From Phycisphaerales bacterium (GTDB lineage: Bacteria > Planctomycetota > Phycisphaerae > Phycisphaerales > UBA1924), in the NCBI GenBank assembly GCA_040217175.1, contig JAVJNT010000001.1, positions 1,240,001 through 1,304,000 on the forward strand: DNA of 64,000 nucleotides. The letters run 5' to 3'. The notes under the pieces were generated by a model. That model searched no databases. It was not told the origin of the DNA and was given only the letters and a program-made list of their open reading frames with translations. Made by a program: the position numbers and the translations under genes. Of this stretch, positions 35,196 through 43,857 are shown one piece after another; positions within the stretch are counted from its first letter, which is position 1, and each line of letters opens with the position of its first letter.

Positions 35196-36005
35196 ATGAT
35201 GAAGACACCAAACATGACCCTGATGCTCGCTGCGGGCGTGGCTTTTTCGGCCTCGCACGCCGCGATGGCTCAGTATGACACGGGCGATGCCTGGCATCGT
35301 GCCAGCGATTGGGTGCCCGGTGCGGTGCCCGGCGGCACCGTGTTCAACCCCGGCCCCGGCTTCGACGGCGTGGGCGTGTGGCAGTACGAGTACGCCCAGG
35401 GCGGTGACGGCCTGAGCGGCGACAGCCCCTGGTACACCCAGGAGACCACGCTCCTCAACTGGGACAACAACTGGTGGGGCCACGGCTTCGGCACGTGGAG
35501 CAAGGGCAACGACGCCAACCCGCCCATCCGCCAGGGCAAGATGACCCACAACCTCGTCGGCACGATCTACGACGAAGCCCCGATCGTCCGCTGGATGCTG
35601 CCTGCCGGCACGCCCGAGCTGATGGTCGACATCGACGGCCAGTTCGACGTGCTGTGGACGGGCAACGAGTTCCGCGGAAGCGACATGGACGTCGAGCTCG
35701 TGATCGCTCGCGAGAGCGCCTCGGGGCAGTTCGACGTCCTGTTCAGCGACGTGCTCAGCAAGCCGACTTCGGGCGTGAGCATCGGCGACACCGCGAGCTC
35801 GATGGTCGATCTGTCGGACGTGATGCTCGTCGATGGTGATTCGCTCGTGATCTCGGGCCGCGGCGTGTCGAGCGTCGGATGGACCGAGGGCCGCTGGCTC
35901 GACATCAGCGATGACCTGACGATCACGGTCGTCCCGATCCCCGCGCCGGCCTCGCTCGCGCTGCTCGGCCTCGGTGGCCTCGCGGCCGTCCGCCGCCGCC
36001 GCTAG
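35196..36005 (+). CDS. Secreted protein with PEP-CTERM-like sorting tail
   Basis: 269 residues. An N-terminal signal peptide (MLAAGVAFSASHAAMAQ) and a C-terminal tail of PIPAPASLALLGLGG, a hydrophobic helix and then RRRR, match the PEP-CTERM/exosortase sorting signal as found in planctomycetes. The mature part is Trp/Gly-rich, beta-sandwich-like and of unknown function. A GGGAG lies just upstream of the ATG at 35196. The exosortase itself is not in this window. A strong terminator follows, so this is a single-gene transcript. Confidence 0.88.
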   Translation: MMKTPNMTLMLAAGVAFSASHAAMAQYDTGDAWHRASDWVPGAVPGGTVFNPGPGFDGVGVWQYEYAQGGDGLSGDSPWYTQETTLLNWDNNWWGHGFGTWSKGNDANPPIRQGKMTHNLVGTIYDEAPIVRWMLPAGTPELMVDIDGQFDVLWTGNEFRGSDMDVELVIARESASGQFDVLFSDVLSKPTSGVSIGDTASSMVDLSDVMLVDGDSLVISGRGVSSVGWTEGRWLDISDDLTITVVPIPAPASLALLGLGGLAAVRRRR

Positions 36006-36050
36006 GGCTCAGGCCCGCTCCGCTCTCCTGGGGGCGCAACAAACCCACCA

Positions 36051-36086
36051 AAAGCCCCGGGCTGGATTCGTCCAGGCCGGGGCTTT
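36051..36086 (+). terminator. Strong intrinsic terminator with UUCG tetraloop
   Basis: AAAGCCCCGGGCTGGA (36051-36066) pairs with TCCAGGCCGGGGCTTT (36071-36086), 15 of 16 positions, around a TTCG loop, followed by a pyrimidine-rich tail (CCTTCTATTCT). It ends the PEP-CTERM gene transcript 45 bases after its stop. Confidence 0.85.
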
Positions 36087-36103
36087 CCTTCTATTCTCGC
36101 TCC

Positions 36104-36877
36104 ATGACGATCGACGCCGACGGAACGGATCTGAACGCGGTTGCCGGGCTCGTCCGCGATGCCCGCCGCATCGCCGTGCTCACCGGCGCCGGCGTGTCGG
36201 CCGAGAGCGGCATCGAGACCTTTCGGCAGCCGCAGACCGGGCTGTGGGCTCGGTACGACCCGATGGAGTTGGCAAGCATCGGCGCTCTCGAGCGCGACCC
36301 GGAGATGGTCACCCAGTGGTATCACTGGCGGTTCTCGAAGTGTGCCGACGCCAAGCCGAACGCGGGACACGAGTCGCTCGCACGGCTGCAGTCGATCAAG
36401 CGCGAGCGTGGCGGCGACGTCGACGTGATCACGCAGAACATCGATGGGCTGCACCAGGCCGGCGGCGCCAAGGACGTCATCGAATTGCACGGCTCGATCC
36501 TGCGGTGGCGCTGCCAGGACACGGGCAGCACGCGCCCGATCGAGGAGGTGGACTTCTCGCGGTTCCCGCCGCGGTCGGAGGCTGGTGGCGTGCTGCGACC
36601 CGACATCGTGCTGTTCGGCGAGATGCTTCCGACCGAGGCCATCGAGGCCGCCGAGCGTGCAGTCATGTCGTGCGACTTGTTCCTGACGATCGGCACGAGC
36701 GCCGTGGTTTATCCGGCGGCAGGGTACATCGACCTGGCGATCTCGCGGGGCGTGCCAAGCATCGAGATCAACCCCGACGCGACGCCCATGACCGGCTCGG
36801 TAACGCATGCGCTCCGCGGGGCAAGCGGTGTCGTGCTGCTAGAACTGCTTCGCCGTAGCGGGGTCGAGCGTGCCTAG
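36104..36877 (+). CDS. Sir2-family NAD-dependent deacylase without the zinc Cys tetrad
   Basis: 257 residues. The NAD motifs [10 protein letters not shown] (28-37) and TQNIDGLH (110-117), catalytic His129 (ELHGS) and the [10 protein letters not shown] ribose site are intact. Tyr73 and Arg76 (WYHWR) correspond to the YxxR pair of CobB/SIRT5-like class III enzymes that favour succinyl or malonyl lysine. The zinc ribbon normally has CxxC...CxxC, but only Cys137 remains (RWRCQD), and the small domain is shortened. It would remove acyl groups from lysines in the cytoplasm if the fold is stable without zinc. Its stop overlaps that of the convergent UXS gene. Confidence 0.88.
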   Translation: MTIDADGTDLNAVAGLVRDARRIAVLTGAGVSAESGIETFRQPQTGLWARYDPMELASIGALERDPEMVTQWYHWRFSKCADAKPNAGHESLARLQSIKRERGGDVDVITQNIDGLHQAGGAKDVIELHGSILRWRCQDTGSTRPIEEVDFSRFPPRSEAGGVLRPDIVLFGEMLPTEAIEAAERAVMSCDLFLTIGTSAVVYPAAGYIDLAISRGVPSIEINPDATPMTGSVTHALRGASGVVLLELLRRSGVERA

Positions 36878-37845
36878 TAGTTCGGCGTTGGCGCCCGGAA
36901 GCCGTCGATGTCGATCGAGCGAAAGTACTCGATGGTCTTCTCGAGGCCCTCGCGGAGAGCGACCGTCGGCTGCCAATCGAGCTTCTGCTTGGCCAGCGTG
37001 ATGTCTGGTTGGCGTTGCTTCGGGTCGTCGACGACGGCGTCACGGTGGACGATCTTGGACTTGGAGCCGCTCAGCTCGATGACCAGCTCGGCGAGTTGAA
37101 GGATGGTGAATTCGCCGGGATTACCGATGTTGACCGGGCCCGGGAAGTCATCGGGCCCGTGCATCATCCGGTAGATGCCCTCGACCAGGTCATCGACGTA
37201 CTGGAAGCTGCGCGTTTGCGAGCCGTCGCCGTAGACGGTCAGGTCTTCGCCCTGCAGGGCCTGGCGGATGAAGTTCGAGACCACGCGGCCATCGTGCGGG
37301 TGCATGCGTGGGCCGTAGGTGTTGAAGATGCGGACGACCTTGATGTTGACGCCGTTGTGGCGGTGGTAGTCGAAGAAGAGCGTCTCGGCGGCGCGCTTGC
37401 CCTCGTCGTAGCAGGCACGTGGGCCGATCGGGTTGACGGCGCCCCGGTAGCTCTCGGGCTGGGGGTGGACCTCCGGGTCGCCGTAGACCTCGCTGGTCGA
37501 GGCCTGGAGCACGGTGGCGTTGCAGCGCTTTGCCATGCCCAGCAGGTGGATGGCGCCTAGCACGCTGGTCTTCATGGTCTTGATCGGGTTGTACTGGTAG
37601 TGACCCGGCGCGGCAGGGCAGGCGAGGTTGTAAATGTCGTCGACCTCGAGCCACAGGGGGTGGGTCACGTCGTGGCGGATGAGCTCGAAGTTCGGCCGAT
37701 CGAGCAGGTGCGCGATCGTGCTCTTCTGGCTCGTGAAGAAGTTGTCGACGCAGATGACGTCCTGGCCCTCGTTGACGAGGCGCTCGCACAGGTGCGAGCC
37801 GACGAAGCCGGCGCCGCCGGTCACGAGGATGCGACGGATGCTCAA
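36874..37845 (-). CDS. UDP-glucuronate decarboxylase-like (UXS) SDR protein
   Basis: 323 residues of the extended SDR family. The NAD motif GGAGFVGSH is at 10-18. [20 protein letters not shown] and the [11 protein letters not shown] active site (YxxxK), then [19 protein letters not shown], are characteristic of UDP-glucuronate decarboxylase, which makes UDP-xylose for envelope polysaccharides. The frame has no ATG or GTG at the correct N-terminus. A TTG at 37845, with GGGAGT eight bases upstream, overlaps the stop of the epimerase gene by four bases (TTGA). This supports TTG initiation by translational coupling. Confidence 0.9.
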   Translation of the reverse strand: MSIRRILVTGGAGFVGSHLCERLVNEGQDVICVDNFFTSQKSTIAHLLDRPNFELIRHDVTHPLWLEVDDIYNLACPAAPGHYQYNPIKTMKTSVLGAIHLLGMAKRCNATVLQASTSEVYGDPEVHPQPESYRGAVNPIGPRACYDEGKRAAETLFFDYHRHNGVNIKVVRIFNTYGPRMHPHDGRVVSNFIRQALQGEDLTVYGDGSQTRSFQYVDDLVEGIYRMMHGPDDFPGPVNIGNPGEFTILQLAELVIELSGSKSKIVHRDAVVDDPKQRQPDITLAKQKLDWQPTVALREGLEKTIEYFRSIDIDGFRAPTPNY

Positions 37846-38867
37846 GGTCGTACTCCCGCTCGATCGTGTTGGTGCCTGAGGTACGCCGCGTAGGCCTCGA
37901 TCGCTCGCACCGGGTCGTGCCGAGGCTCGAAGCCCAGGCCCCGCGCGGTCTGGCTCATGTCGGCGAGCGTGTAGTCCTGGTAGAACCGGCGGACGCTCTC
38001 GGGCATGTCGAAGTATTCGGTGGCCAGCTCGGTCTCGCCGAGGCCGAGCCCGCGGCGGACGGCGTCGGCGAGGTCGTTGAAGGTGGTCGGCCTGCCGCTG
38101 CCCAGGTTGTAGATGCCCGGCGTTGGCTTCCTGAAGTCGCCCAGCCCGAGGCCCGCGAGTACGCACTCGACCACGTCGTCGACGTAGACCTGGTCTCGCG
38201 CCTGGTCGCCGGGCGTGAACAGCCGCGGAGCGGTGCCGGCCAGCATCTGCTGCGCAAGCTTGTAGGCCATCGAGGCCATCGGGCCCTTGTTTGATTCTCC
38301 GGGTCCGAAGACGTTGAAGAAGCGCAGGCCGACGACGTGAGCATTCGGATCCCGGGCGTGCACGCGGCGGTGCGTGTTCTCCATCACCCACTTGCTGAAC
38401 CCGTAGATGTTGTCGGGCTTGCCTGCGGCTTCGAGCGGGAAGGCGACGCGCTCGGCCGCCTGCGGCGGCGTGCCGTACGTCGCGGCGCTGCTCGCGTAGA
38501 CCAGCCGGTGGCCGGCTTCGAGCACCGACTCGAGCAAGCCGTCCCATGCAGGGCCGGCGTTCTCGTCGAGCATCTGGGCTTGATCCTCGACGGTTGTGTC
38601 GGTGATGGCGGCCATGTGGACGATGCCCACGGCGCGGGAACCAAGCAGGGTGTGCAGGTAGGTCCAGTCCTGGGCGATGACCTCGCAGGAGACCGCGCCG
38701 AGGTCGTGGCGTTCGTAGGCCTCGACGAGGTTGCGGAACGAGCCCAGGCGAAAATCATCGATGCAGATGACGTGGGCATCGGGCCTGAACTTCGAGAGTG
38801 CGGCGCAGCAGTTCGAGCCCACGAAGCCGGCCCCGCCGGTAACGATGTAGGTAGATGGCTCGCTCAT
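37842..38867 (-). CDS. NAD-dependent epimerase, ADP-heptose 6-epimerase-like
   Basis: 341 residues, extended [12 protein letters not shown] lies at the N-terminus, with ASSAATYG and [13 protein letters not shown] (YxxxK). [18 protein letters not shown] is strongly reminiscent of HldD/RfaD, the ADP-L-glycero-D-manno-heptose 6-epimerase of LPS core synthesis. Other nucleotide-sugar epimerases share parts of this, so the substrate is a best guess. The ATG at 38867 begins the family N-terminus. It is followed by the UXS gene with a four-base overlap and preceded by the LysM protein gene, suggesting an envelope operon. Confidence 0.87.
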   Translation of the reverse strand: MSEPSTYIVTGGAGFVGSNCCAALSKFRPDAHVICIDDFRLGSFRNLVEAYERHDLGAVSCEVIAQDWTYLHTLLGSRAVGIVHMAAITDTTVEDQAQMLDENAGPAWDGLLESVLEAGHRLVYASSAATYGTPPQAAERVAFPLEAAGKPDNIYGFSKWVMENTHRRVHARDPNAHVVGLRFFNVFGPGESNKGPMASMAYKLAQQMLAGTAPRLFTPGDQARDQVYVDDVVECVLAGLGLGDFRKPTPGIYNLGSGRPTTFNDLADAVRRGLGLGETELATEYFDMPESVRRFYQDYTLADMSQTARGLGFEPRHDPVRAIEAYAAYLRHQHDRAGVRP

Positions 38868-38904
38868 GAGGCCAAGGGTAGGTCGGCCCCTCGACAATTT
38901 CGGG

Positions 38905-39630
38905 CTATTCGGGCCTCTCGGGGATGTGCAGCACCTGGCCGGCGCGGATGCCACGGATCGACTTCAGGCCCAATCGCTCGCGATTGAAGGCGTAGATGAA
39001 CTCGGCGTAGCGCGTGGTCTCGTAGTGCATGCGGGAGATGCCGCCCATGGTGTCCCCCTTCTGCACGAGGTACTCGGTGTAGCCGGCGGGTGGCGGTTCG
39101 GCGGGCGGAGCCTCGGCTGGGTTGCCTTCGCCGTCGACGAGCACGCCCTGGATGTTGTCGGGATCAACCGGCACGCGCCAGACCTGATCGGGCGCCAGGC
39201 GGCTGGGATCCTTGAATGGATTGGCCTGGGCGATGATGGGCGCCTTGGACTTGTCGCCGTAGTAGCGGCTGGCGATGTCGCCCAAGTTGCGATCGCTGGC
39301 GGTCGTGGTGTACAAGTGAAACCGCGGAGGCAGCACGCCGAGCTCGCCCAAATCGTGCACGATCGGATCGACGATGATCGGCTCAGGATCGGCGGGAACC
39401 TCTGGGACGACGGGTTCGAGGCTCGCGGCGTCAGCGAGTCCAACCGACTCGGTCGCCTCGGCTTCGTCTTCCCCGGCATCGGCCGTCTCCGCCGTGCTTG
39501 CCATCACCACCGGCGCCTCGCGGTGCACGGGCCAGAGCCAATACACGGCATTCCAGAGGCCCGCGAGTGCCAGCAGGCCGATGGCGGTCTGCTTGAACGT
39601 GCCCTGGTTGCCGCCGGTGCCGTCGCCCAT
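38905..39630 (-). CDS. Membrane-anchored protein with LysM domains
   Basis: 241 residues. A hydrophobic helix at about 15-34 anchors the protein; a Glu/Ala/Pro-rich linker spans about 35-95. There are two LysM-like units, about 105-155 (DRNLGDIASRYYGD...ANPFKDPSRLAPDQVWRVP) and 184-237 (YLVQKGDTMGGISRMHY...IRAGQVLHIP). LysM binds the glycan part of peptidoglycan. The ATG directly follows the secDF stop (TAA-ATG), so expression is probably tied to the secretion gene. It may tether the envelope near the translocon, which is only inferred. Confidence 0.85.
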   Translation of the reverse strand: MGDGTGGNQGTFKQTAIGLLALAGLWNAVYWLWPVHREAPVVMASTAETADAGEDEAEATESVGLADAASLEPVVPEVPADPEPIIVDPIVHDLGELGVLPPRFHLYTTTASDRNLGDIASRYYGDKSKAPIIAQANPFKDPSRLAPDQVWRVPVDPDNIQGVLVDGEGNPAEAPPAEPPPAGYTEYLVQKGDTMGGISRMHYETTRYAEFIYAFNRERLGLKSIRGIRAGQVLHIPERPE

Positions 39631-42600
39631 TTACTCAGTCATCGGCTTGTCCGGGCTCTGGGCTGTCGTCGAGCCCGGCTGCGGGCCCGAGAACGGGTTG
39701 GCGTCGCCCGAACCATCGCCACCACCGGCACCCTTGCTGGAAGGATCGGCCTTGCTCGACCACACGAGCGGCGCGGCGACGGCCACCGACGAGTACGTAC
39801 CCACCATCACGCCGATCAGCAGCACGTAGGCGAACGGACGCAGCCCCTCGCCACCAGCAAAGTAGAGCACGGCCACGGCGAACAGCGTGGTGCCCGAGGT
39901 GATGACCGTTCGGCTGAGGGTCTGGTTGATGGAGAGATTCACGACCCGGCGGTTGGCGTAGGGCAGCTTGCCGCGGTTCTCGCGGATGCGGTCCATGATG
40001 ATGATCGTGTCGTTCAGCGAGTAGCCGATGATCGTCAGCAGCGCGGCCACCGTGTTCAGGTCGATGCGGAAGGGCAGCACGCTGAAGAAGCTCGCGACGC
40101 GGGCACCGGTGGGGAATTCGTAGACGAGCTCGGCCAGCGCGATCATGCCGAGGGCCAGGAGCACGTCGTGGGCCAGGGCCGTCAGGGCGACGAGCGAGTA
40201 GCGGACCGAACCGAATCGCACCCAGATGTAGATCGTGATGAGCACGAAGCTGATGACCACCGCGAAGATCGCGCGGCCGCGGAACTCCTCGGCGATGGCC
40301 GGGCTGAAGTTGCTGACGCTCGCCAGCGTGGTCGACGTGGTGAGCGCCTCACGGACGAGCTGCCACTCGAGCTGGCCGACGTCCTGCCACCAGCGATCGC
40401 GATCGCTGAAGTAGCTGGTCATCGGATCGATGGTCAGGAGCACGGCGGACCGCACGCTCTGATCGTCGTAGCTCTCGAGCACGCGGAGCTCGCGGGGACG
40501 GCCGAGGGTCGAGGAGAAGTCGGACTTGCCGCGCAGGAGATCGAGGCGCTGCTCGATCTGCTCGAGTGTCTGGCCCTGGCTGATGTTCTCCAGCACGAGT
40601 GCGGCGCCGCCGACGTAGCCGTCGACCTCGTCGCGGTACTGCGGCCGGCCGATGTGCGAGCCGAGCGGCGTCGGCCCGGTGATCGGGTACACCGGCCCCC
40701 GGCGGGCGTCGGTCACGTCGGCCTGGTCGAACGTCACCGCTGCCTGGACGTCGAGGACGTCTTCGAAGGCTACGGCGAGTGCGTCCTGTACCTCGTCGGA
40801 GTTGGTCGCCAGGGTCTTGATCTGGAACGTATCGCTCGTAACGCCGTCGTCATCGGGGTCGAGCGGCACGATGTCGGCCTGCTCGAGCAGCTTGAGCTGG
40901 CTGCCTTCTGACGCTTCTTCGGCCACGAGCATGATCCGGTCTTCGACGTCCTGCCGCGTGAGCATGAAGCGCTCGCCGGCCGGGTCGTCGCCGAATCGCA
41001 GCACGACCTGGGTGCCGCCGACGAACTCGGTATCGAGCATGCGGTCGCGCTGGTTGATGATGAGTGCCACGCTGGTCAGGACCGCCAGCAGTGAGATCGA
41101 CCAGAAGACGTATCGCCCGCTGATCCAGTTGATCTTGGGCTCGAGCACGCGGTCGATCACGGGAATGGCCGTCGCGAGCATCGAGGTGCTCCGCCGGCCC
41201 AGGGCCTTGAGATCGAGGTCGTCGATCAGAACCGAAAGCAGCAATCGGCTGACGATCAGCGCCGAGATCATGGTGCAGACGACGCCCACGCCCAGCGTGA
41301 TGGCAAAGCCCTTCACCTCTTGCGTGCCCACACCCACGAGCACGACGCAGACGATGAGGTTGGTCACGTTGCCGTCGACGATGGCGGACAGGGCCCGCTG
41401 GTAGCCCAGCTTGGCCGACTGGGCCAGGTCGAGGCCGTTGCGCAGCTCCTCACGGATGCGCTCGAAGATGAGCACGTTGGCGTCGACGGCCATGCCGAAG
41501 GTCAGCACGACGCCGGCGATGCCGGGCATGGTGAAGGCCGACTGGTTGAGCGCCATGGCGCCCAGGATCAGGGCGGCGTTGCAGCCCAGGGCGATGACCG
41601 CGATGACGCCGTACGTGAAGTAGTACAGCAGCATGAAGATGCTGACGGCGATGAGCGCGTAGATGCCGGCCTGCAGGCCGCTCTCGAGATTGTCCTGGCC
41701 CAGGCTGGGGCCGATGGTGTTCTCGCTGATTGGCTCGGGGCTCAGGCGGGCCTGGAGCGCGCCGGCGTTCAAGATCTGGATGATGTCGCGGAGTTCTTCG
41801 AGCGAGAAGTCGCCCGAGATGCTGCCGCTGGTCGAGATGCGGCCGCGCAGCACGGGGGCGGTGATGATGCGGTCGTCGAGGATGACCGCCATGTTGTCGC
41901 CCACGTGCTCGCCGGTGAGCTCGCCCAGGCGCTGGCCGCCGAGCGTGTCCATGTTGAAGACGATGTTGTTGCGGCCGATCTCGTCGCGGCCCATGAAGGC
42001 GCGGGAGACCTGCCACTCGCCTTCGGCGCTGGTCAGGCGGTTGCCCAGCTGGTCCCACACGAGCATCCAGTACATGCCGTCGTAGGGCTCGACCACGAAG
42101 CCGCGAGAGGCAAAGAACGACACCGGGTCGGCTTCGAGCGATTCGGCCTGGGCCAGCGTGTCGAACCACGACTCGACCTTGGCCAGCCGGAGCCAGACGG
42201 CGCCCTCGGGGCTCGAGTTCCGCGGACCGACCTCGCGCAGCTCTTCGCGCAGGGCGCTCTCGTCGGCGCGGCTGTTGGCCTCGACGGTGATGCGGAAGTC
42301 CAGCTCACCCGAGCCACGGAGCAGCCGCTTGAGGTCCTGGGGGTCGTCGAGCGAGCGGCGCTCGGTCGTGTAGATCTCGTAGACCTCGAGCACGCGCTCG
42401 AGCTCGGCCTGCAGCGAGCTCTGGCCCTGCCCGTCGGCCGGGGCGGCCCGCTCCATGAGCGACTCCCACGCCCGTTCGAAGGGGCTGGGAAGCTCGACGA
42501 CCTCGTTGATCTCCGAGTCGATCTTGCGCGTCGGCTGGCGGCTGAACTCCAGCACGCGGCGCACCTCGGCGGGCGTGATCGAGAGCTTGAGCGCCTCGGC

Positions 42601-43200
42601 CCGCTTGTCGTCGTAGTCGAGCGACGCGAGCGCCGCCTCGGTCTCTGCCTGGTCGATGGCTTCCTCGTCGGGCGCTTCCTGGCCCAGCAGGTCGCGGTAG
42701 GCCTGCTCGGCGGACACGAGCCGGTCGTAGGCCTCGGCCGCGGCCTGCAGGCGGTCGGCCAACTCGGGGCTGCTCTGGCGGAACTCCTCGATGGCGGCCG
42801 TGCGGACCTGGGCCTCCTCGCCCATGAGTCGCTCGAAGCGCACGGGATCGATGGTGTACTGCTCGATGCGCAGGAGCTCGGCCTCGAAGTCTCGGCGGAG
42901 CTGCTTGACGTTCTCGGTGGGCAGCGGCATCGTGATCTCGAGGCGGTCTCGCCCCACCGGCACGATGCTGATGTCCATCTGGTTGCCGGGATCGATGCGC
43001 TCGCCCAGCACCGTCGCGAGCTGGTTGAGGATCTCCTGGGCGTTCTGCCCGGGCTCGATCTGCACGGCGTAGGTGAGCGTGACGCCGCCGGCGAGGTCCT
43101 TGCCCAGGCGCAGCTTCTCGTTGGGGGGCATGAAGCCCCAGATCGCGAAGGCGAGCATCGCCATCGCCAGCAGGCCCCATCCCAATCGGTTACGCATCAT
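39631..43200 (-). CDS. secDF: Fused SecD-SecF protein export membrane protein
   Basis: 1189 residues. The N-terminal half is SecD-like: LRLGKDLAGGVTLTYAV motif near 32-48, a large periplasmic P1 region that includes a charged helical insert at about 150-290, then GMAVDANVLIFERIREEL. The C-terminal half is SecF-like (DTEFVGGTQVVLRFG, then YSLNDTIIIMDRIRENRG). The fused protein uses the proton gradient to help pull proteins through SecYEG. The P1 region is longer than in E. coli SecD. It sits in the order tgt-yajC-secDF, as in many bacteria, followed by a LysM gene. Confidence 0.96.
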   Translation of the reverse strand: MMRNRLGWGLLAMAMLAFAIWGFMPPNEKLRLGKDLAGGVTLTYAVQIEPGQNAQEILNQLATVLGERIDPGNQMDISIVPVGRDRLEITMPLPTENVKQLRRDFEAELLRIEQYTIDPVRFERLMGEEAQVRTAAIEEFRQSSPELADRLQAAAEAYDRLVSAEQAYRDLLGQEAPDEEAIDQAETEAALASLDYDDKRAEALKLSITPAEVRRVLEFSRQPTRKIDSEINEVVELPSPFERAWESLMERAAPADGQGQSSLQAELERVLEVYEIYTTERRSLDDPQDLKRLLRGSGELDFRITVEANSRADESALREELREVGPRNSSPEGAVWLRLAKVESWFDTLAQAESLEADPVSFFASRGFVVEPYDGMYWMLVWDQLGNRLTSAEGEWQVSRAFMGRDEIGRNNIVFNMDTLGGQRLGELTGEHVGDNMAVILDDRIITAPVLRGRISTSGSISGDFSLEELRDIIQILNAGALQARLSPEPISENTIGPSLGQDNLESGLQAGIYALIAVSIFMLLYYFTYGVIAVIALGCNAALILGAMALNQSAFTMPGIAGVVLTFGMAVDANVLIFERIREELRNGLDLAQSAKLGYQRALSAIVDGNVTNLIVCVVLVGVGTQEVKGFAITLGVGVVCTMISALIVSRLLLSVLIDDLDLKALGRRSTSMLATAIPVIDRVLEPKINWISGRYVFWSISLLAVLTSVALIINQRDRMLDTEFVGGTQVVLRFGDDPAGERFMLTRQDVEDRIMLVAEEASEGSQLKLLEQADIVPLDPDDDGVTSDTFQIKTLATNSDEVQDALAVAFEDVLDVQAAVTFDQADVTDARRGPVYPITGPTPLGSHIGRPQYRDEVDGYVGGAALVLENISQGQTLEQIEQRLDLLRGKSDFSSTLGRPRELRVLESYDDQSVRSAVLLTIDPMTSYFSDRDRWWQDVGQLEWQLVREALTTSTTLASVSNFSPAIAEEFRGRAIFAVVISFVLITIYIWVRFGSVRYSLVALTALAHDVLLALGMIALAELVYEFPTGARVASFFSVLPFRIDLNTVAALLTIIGYSLNDTIIIMDRIRENRGKLPYANRRVVNLSINQTLSRTVITSGTTLFAVAVLYFAGGEGLRPFAYVLLIGVMVGTYSSVAVAAPLVWSSKADPSSKGAGGGDGSGDANPFSGPQPGSTTAQSPDKPMTE

Positions 43201-43266
43201 GTGTCGCGATTCCTCGTCGAACGTGCTCGCTCGCCCGCCGGGCGGACGCGGCCGGTCTTGCTCTTA

Positions 43267-43809
43267 TCAGGGGTTGGAAGCTTGCGTCTCGGTCTCGGTC
43301 TCGGTCTCGGCCTCGGCAGCAGCGGTCTCGGTTTCGTTGGAGCCGCCTCGCGACGAGATGACCTGCTGGATGGCGCTGCGCGCAAAGCGCACGCGGTTCT
43401 GGCCGGCGTCGTCGACCTTGAGCACCACCTCGTCGGTGCGCACCTCGGCGACGACGCCGATGATGCCGCCGATGGTCTGGACCTTGTCGTTGCGCTTGAG
43501 GGCGTCAAGCATGCCCTGGCGCTCGCGCTGCTCACGCTTCTGCCGGCGGCCGCTGGTGAAGATCATGACCACCAGGAAGACGCCCATGCCCAGCATGAGG
43601 ATCAAGATGGGATCGAAGCCCTGCGAACCGCTTTGCGTCGCGGGAGGGTTGGCGCCGCCCTGGGAGCCAGCGGCGCCCTGGCCCGTGGTCGCCCCACCAC
43701 CGGCCGGCGTCTCGCCCGCGAGCGGCGAGGCATCCTGATAGGCCAGGATCGTCGAAAGGCTCGTGAGGTGGGTCGAGGGAAGAGAATTCGGTAGAAGCAG
43801 GCCTTCCAC
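43267..43809 (-). CDS. yajC: YajC preprotein translocase subunit
   Basis: 180 residues. A low-complexity Gly/Ala/Gln N-terminus precedes one hydrophobic helix (PILILMLGMGVFLVVMIF, about 68-85). The YajC core follows: SGRRQKREQRERQGMLDALKRNDKVQTIGG, then IGVV and VVLKVDD. The tail ends in a Glu-Thr repeat (AETETETETQ), encoded by a hexamer-like repeat. YajC joins SecDF in the holotranslocon. E. coli YajC has 110 residues, so both ends are extended. The start is GTG at 43809; a start nearer the helix is possible. Confidence 0.9.
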   Translation of the reverse strand: MEGLLLPNSLPSTHLTSLSTILAYQDASPLAGETPAGGGATTGQGAAGSQGGANPPATQSGSQGFDPILILMLGMGVFLVVMIFTSGRRQKREQRERQGMLDALKRNDKVQTIGGIIGVVAEVRTDEVVLKVDDAGQNRVRFARSAIQQVISSRGGSNETETAAAEAETETETETQASNP

Positions 43810-43857
43810 GGTCGCGCGGTCCTATTCGTTGCTGGGCCCGGCAGAACGCCGGGCGGA

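Noticed and set aside
43282-43320. Short direct repeats considered as a CRISPR-like array
   Set aside because: The units are contiguous hexamers without spacers and lie inside the yajC coding region.
41320-43794. 824-codon plus-strand open frame across secDF and yajC
   Set aside because: It is antisense to two well-conserved secretion genes, and the product is low-complexity Ala/Asp/Val/Gly without domains.
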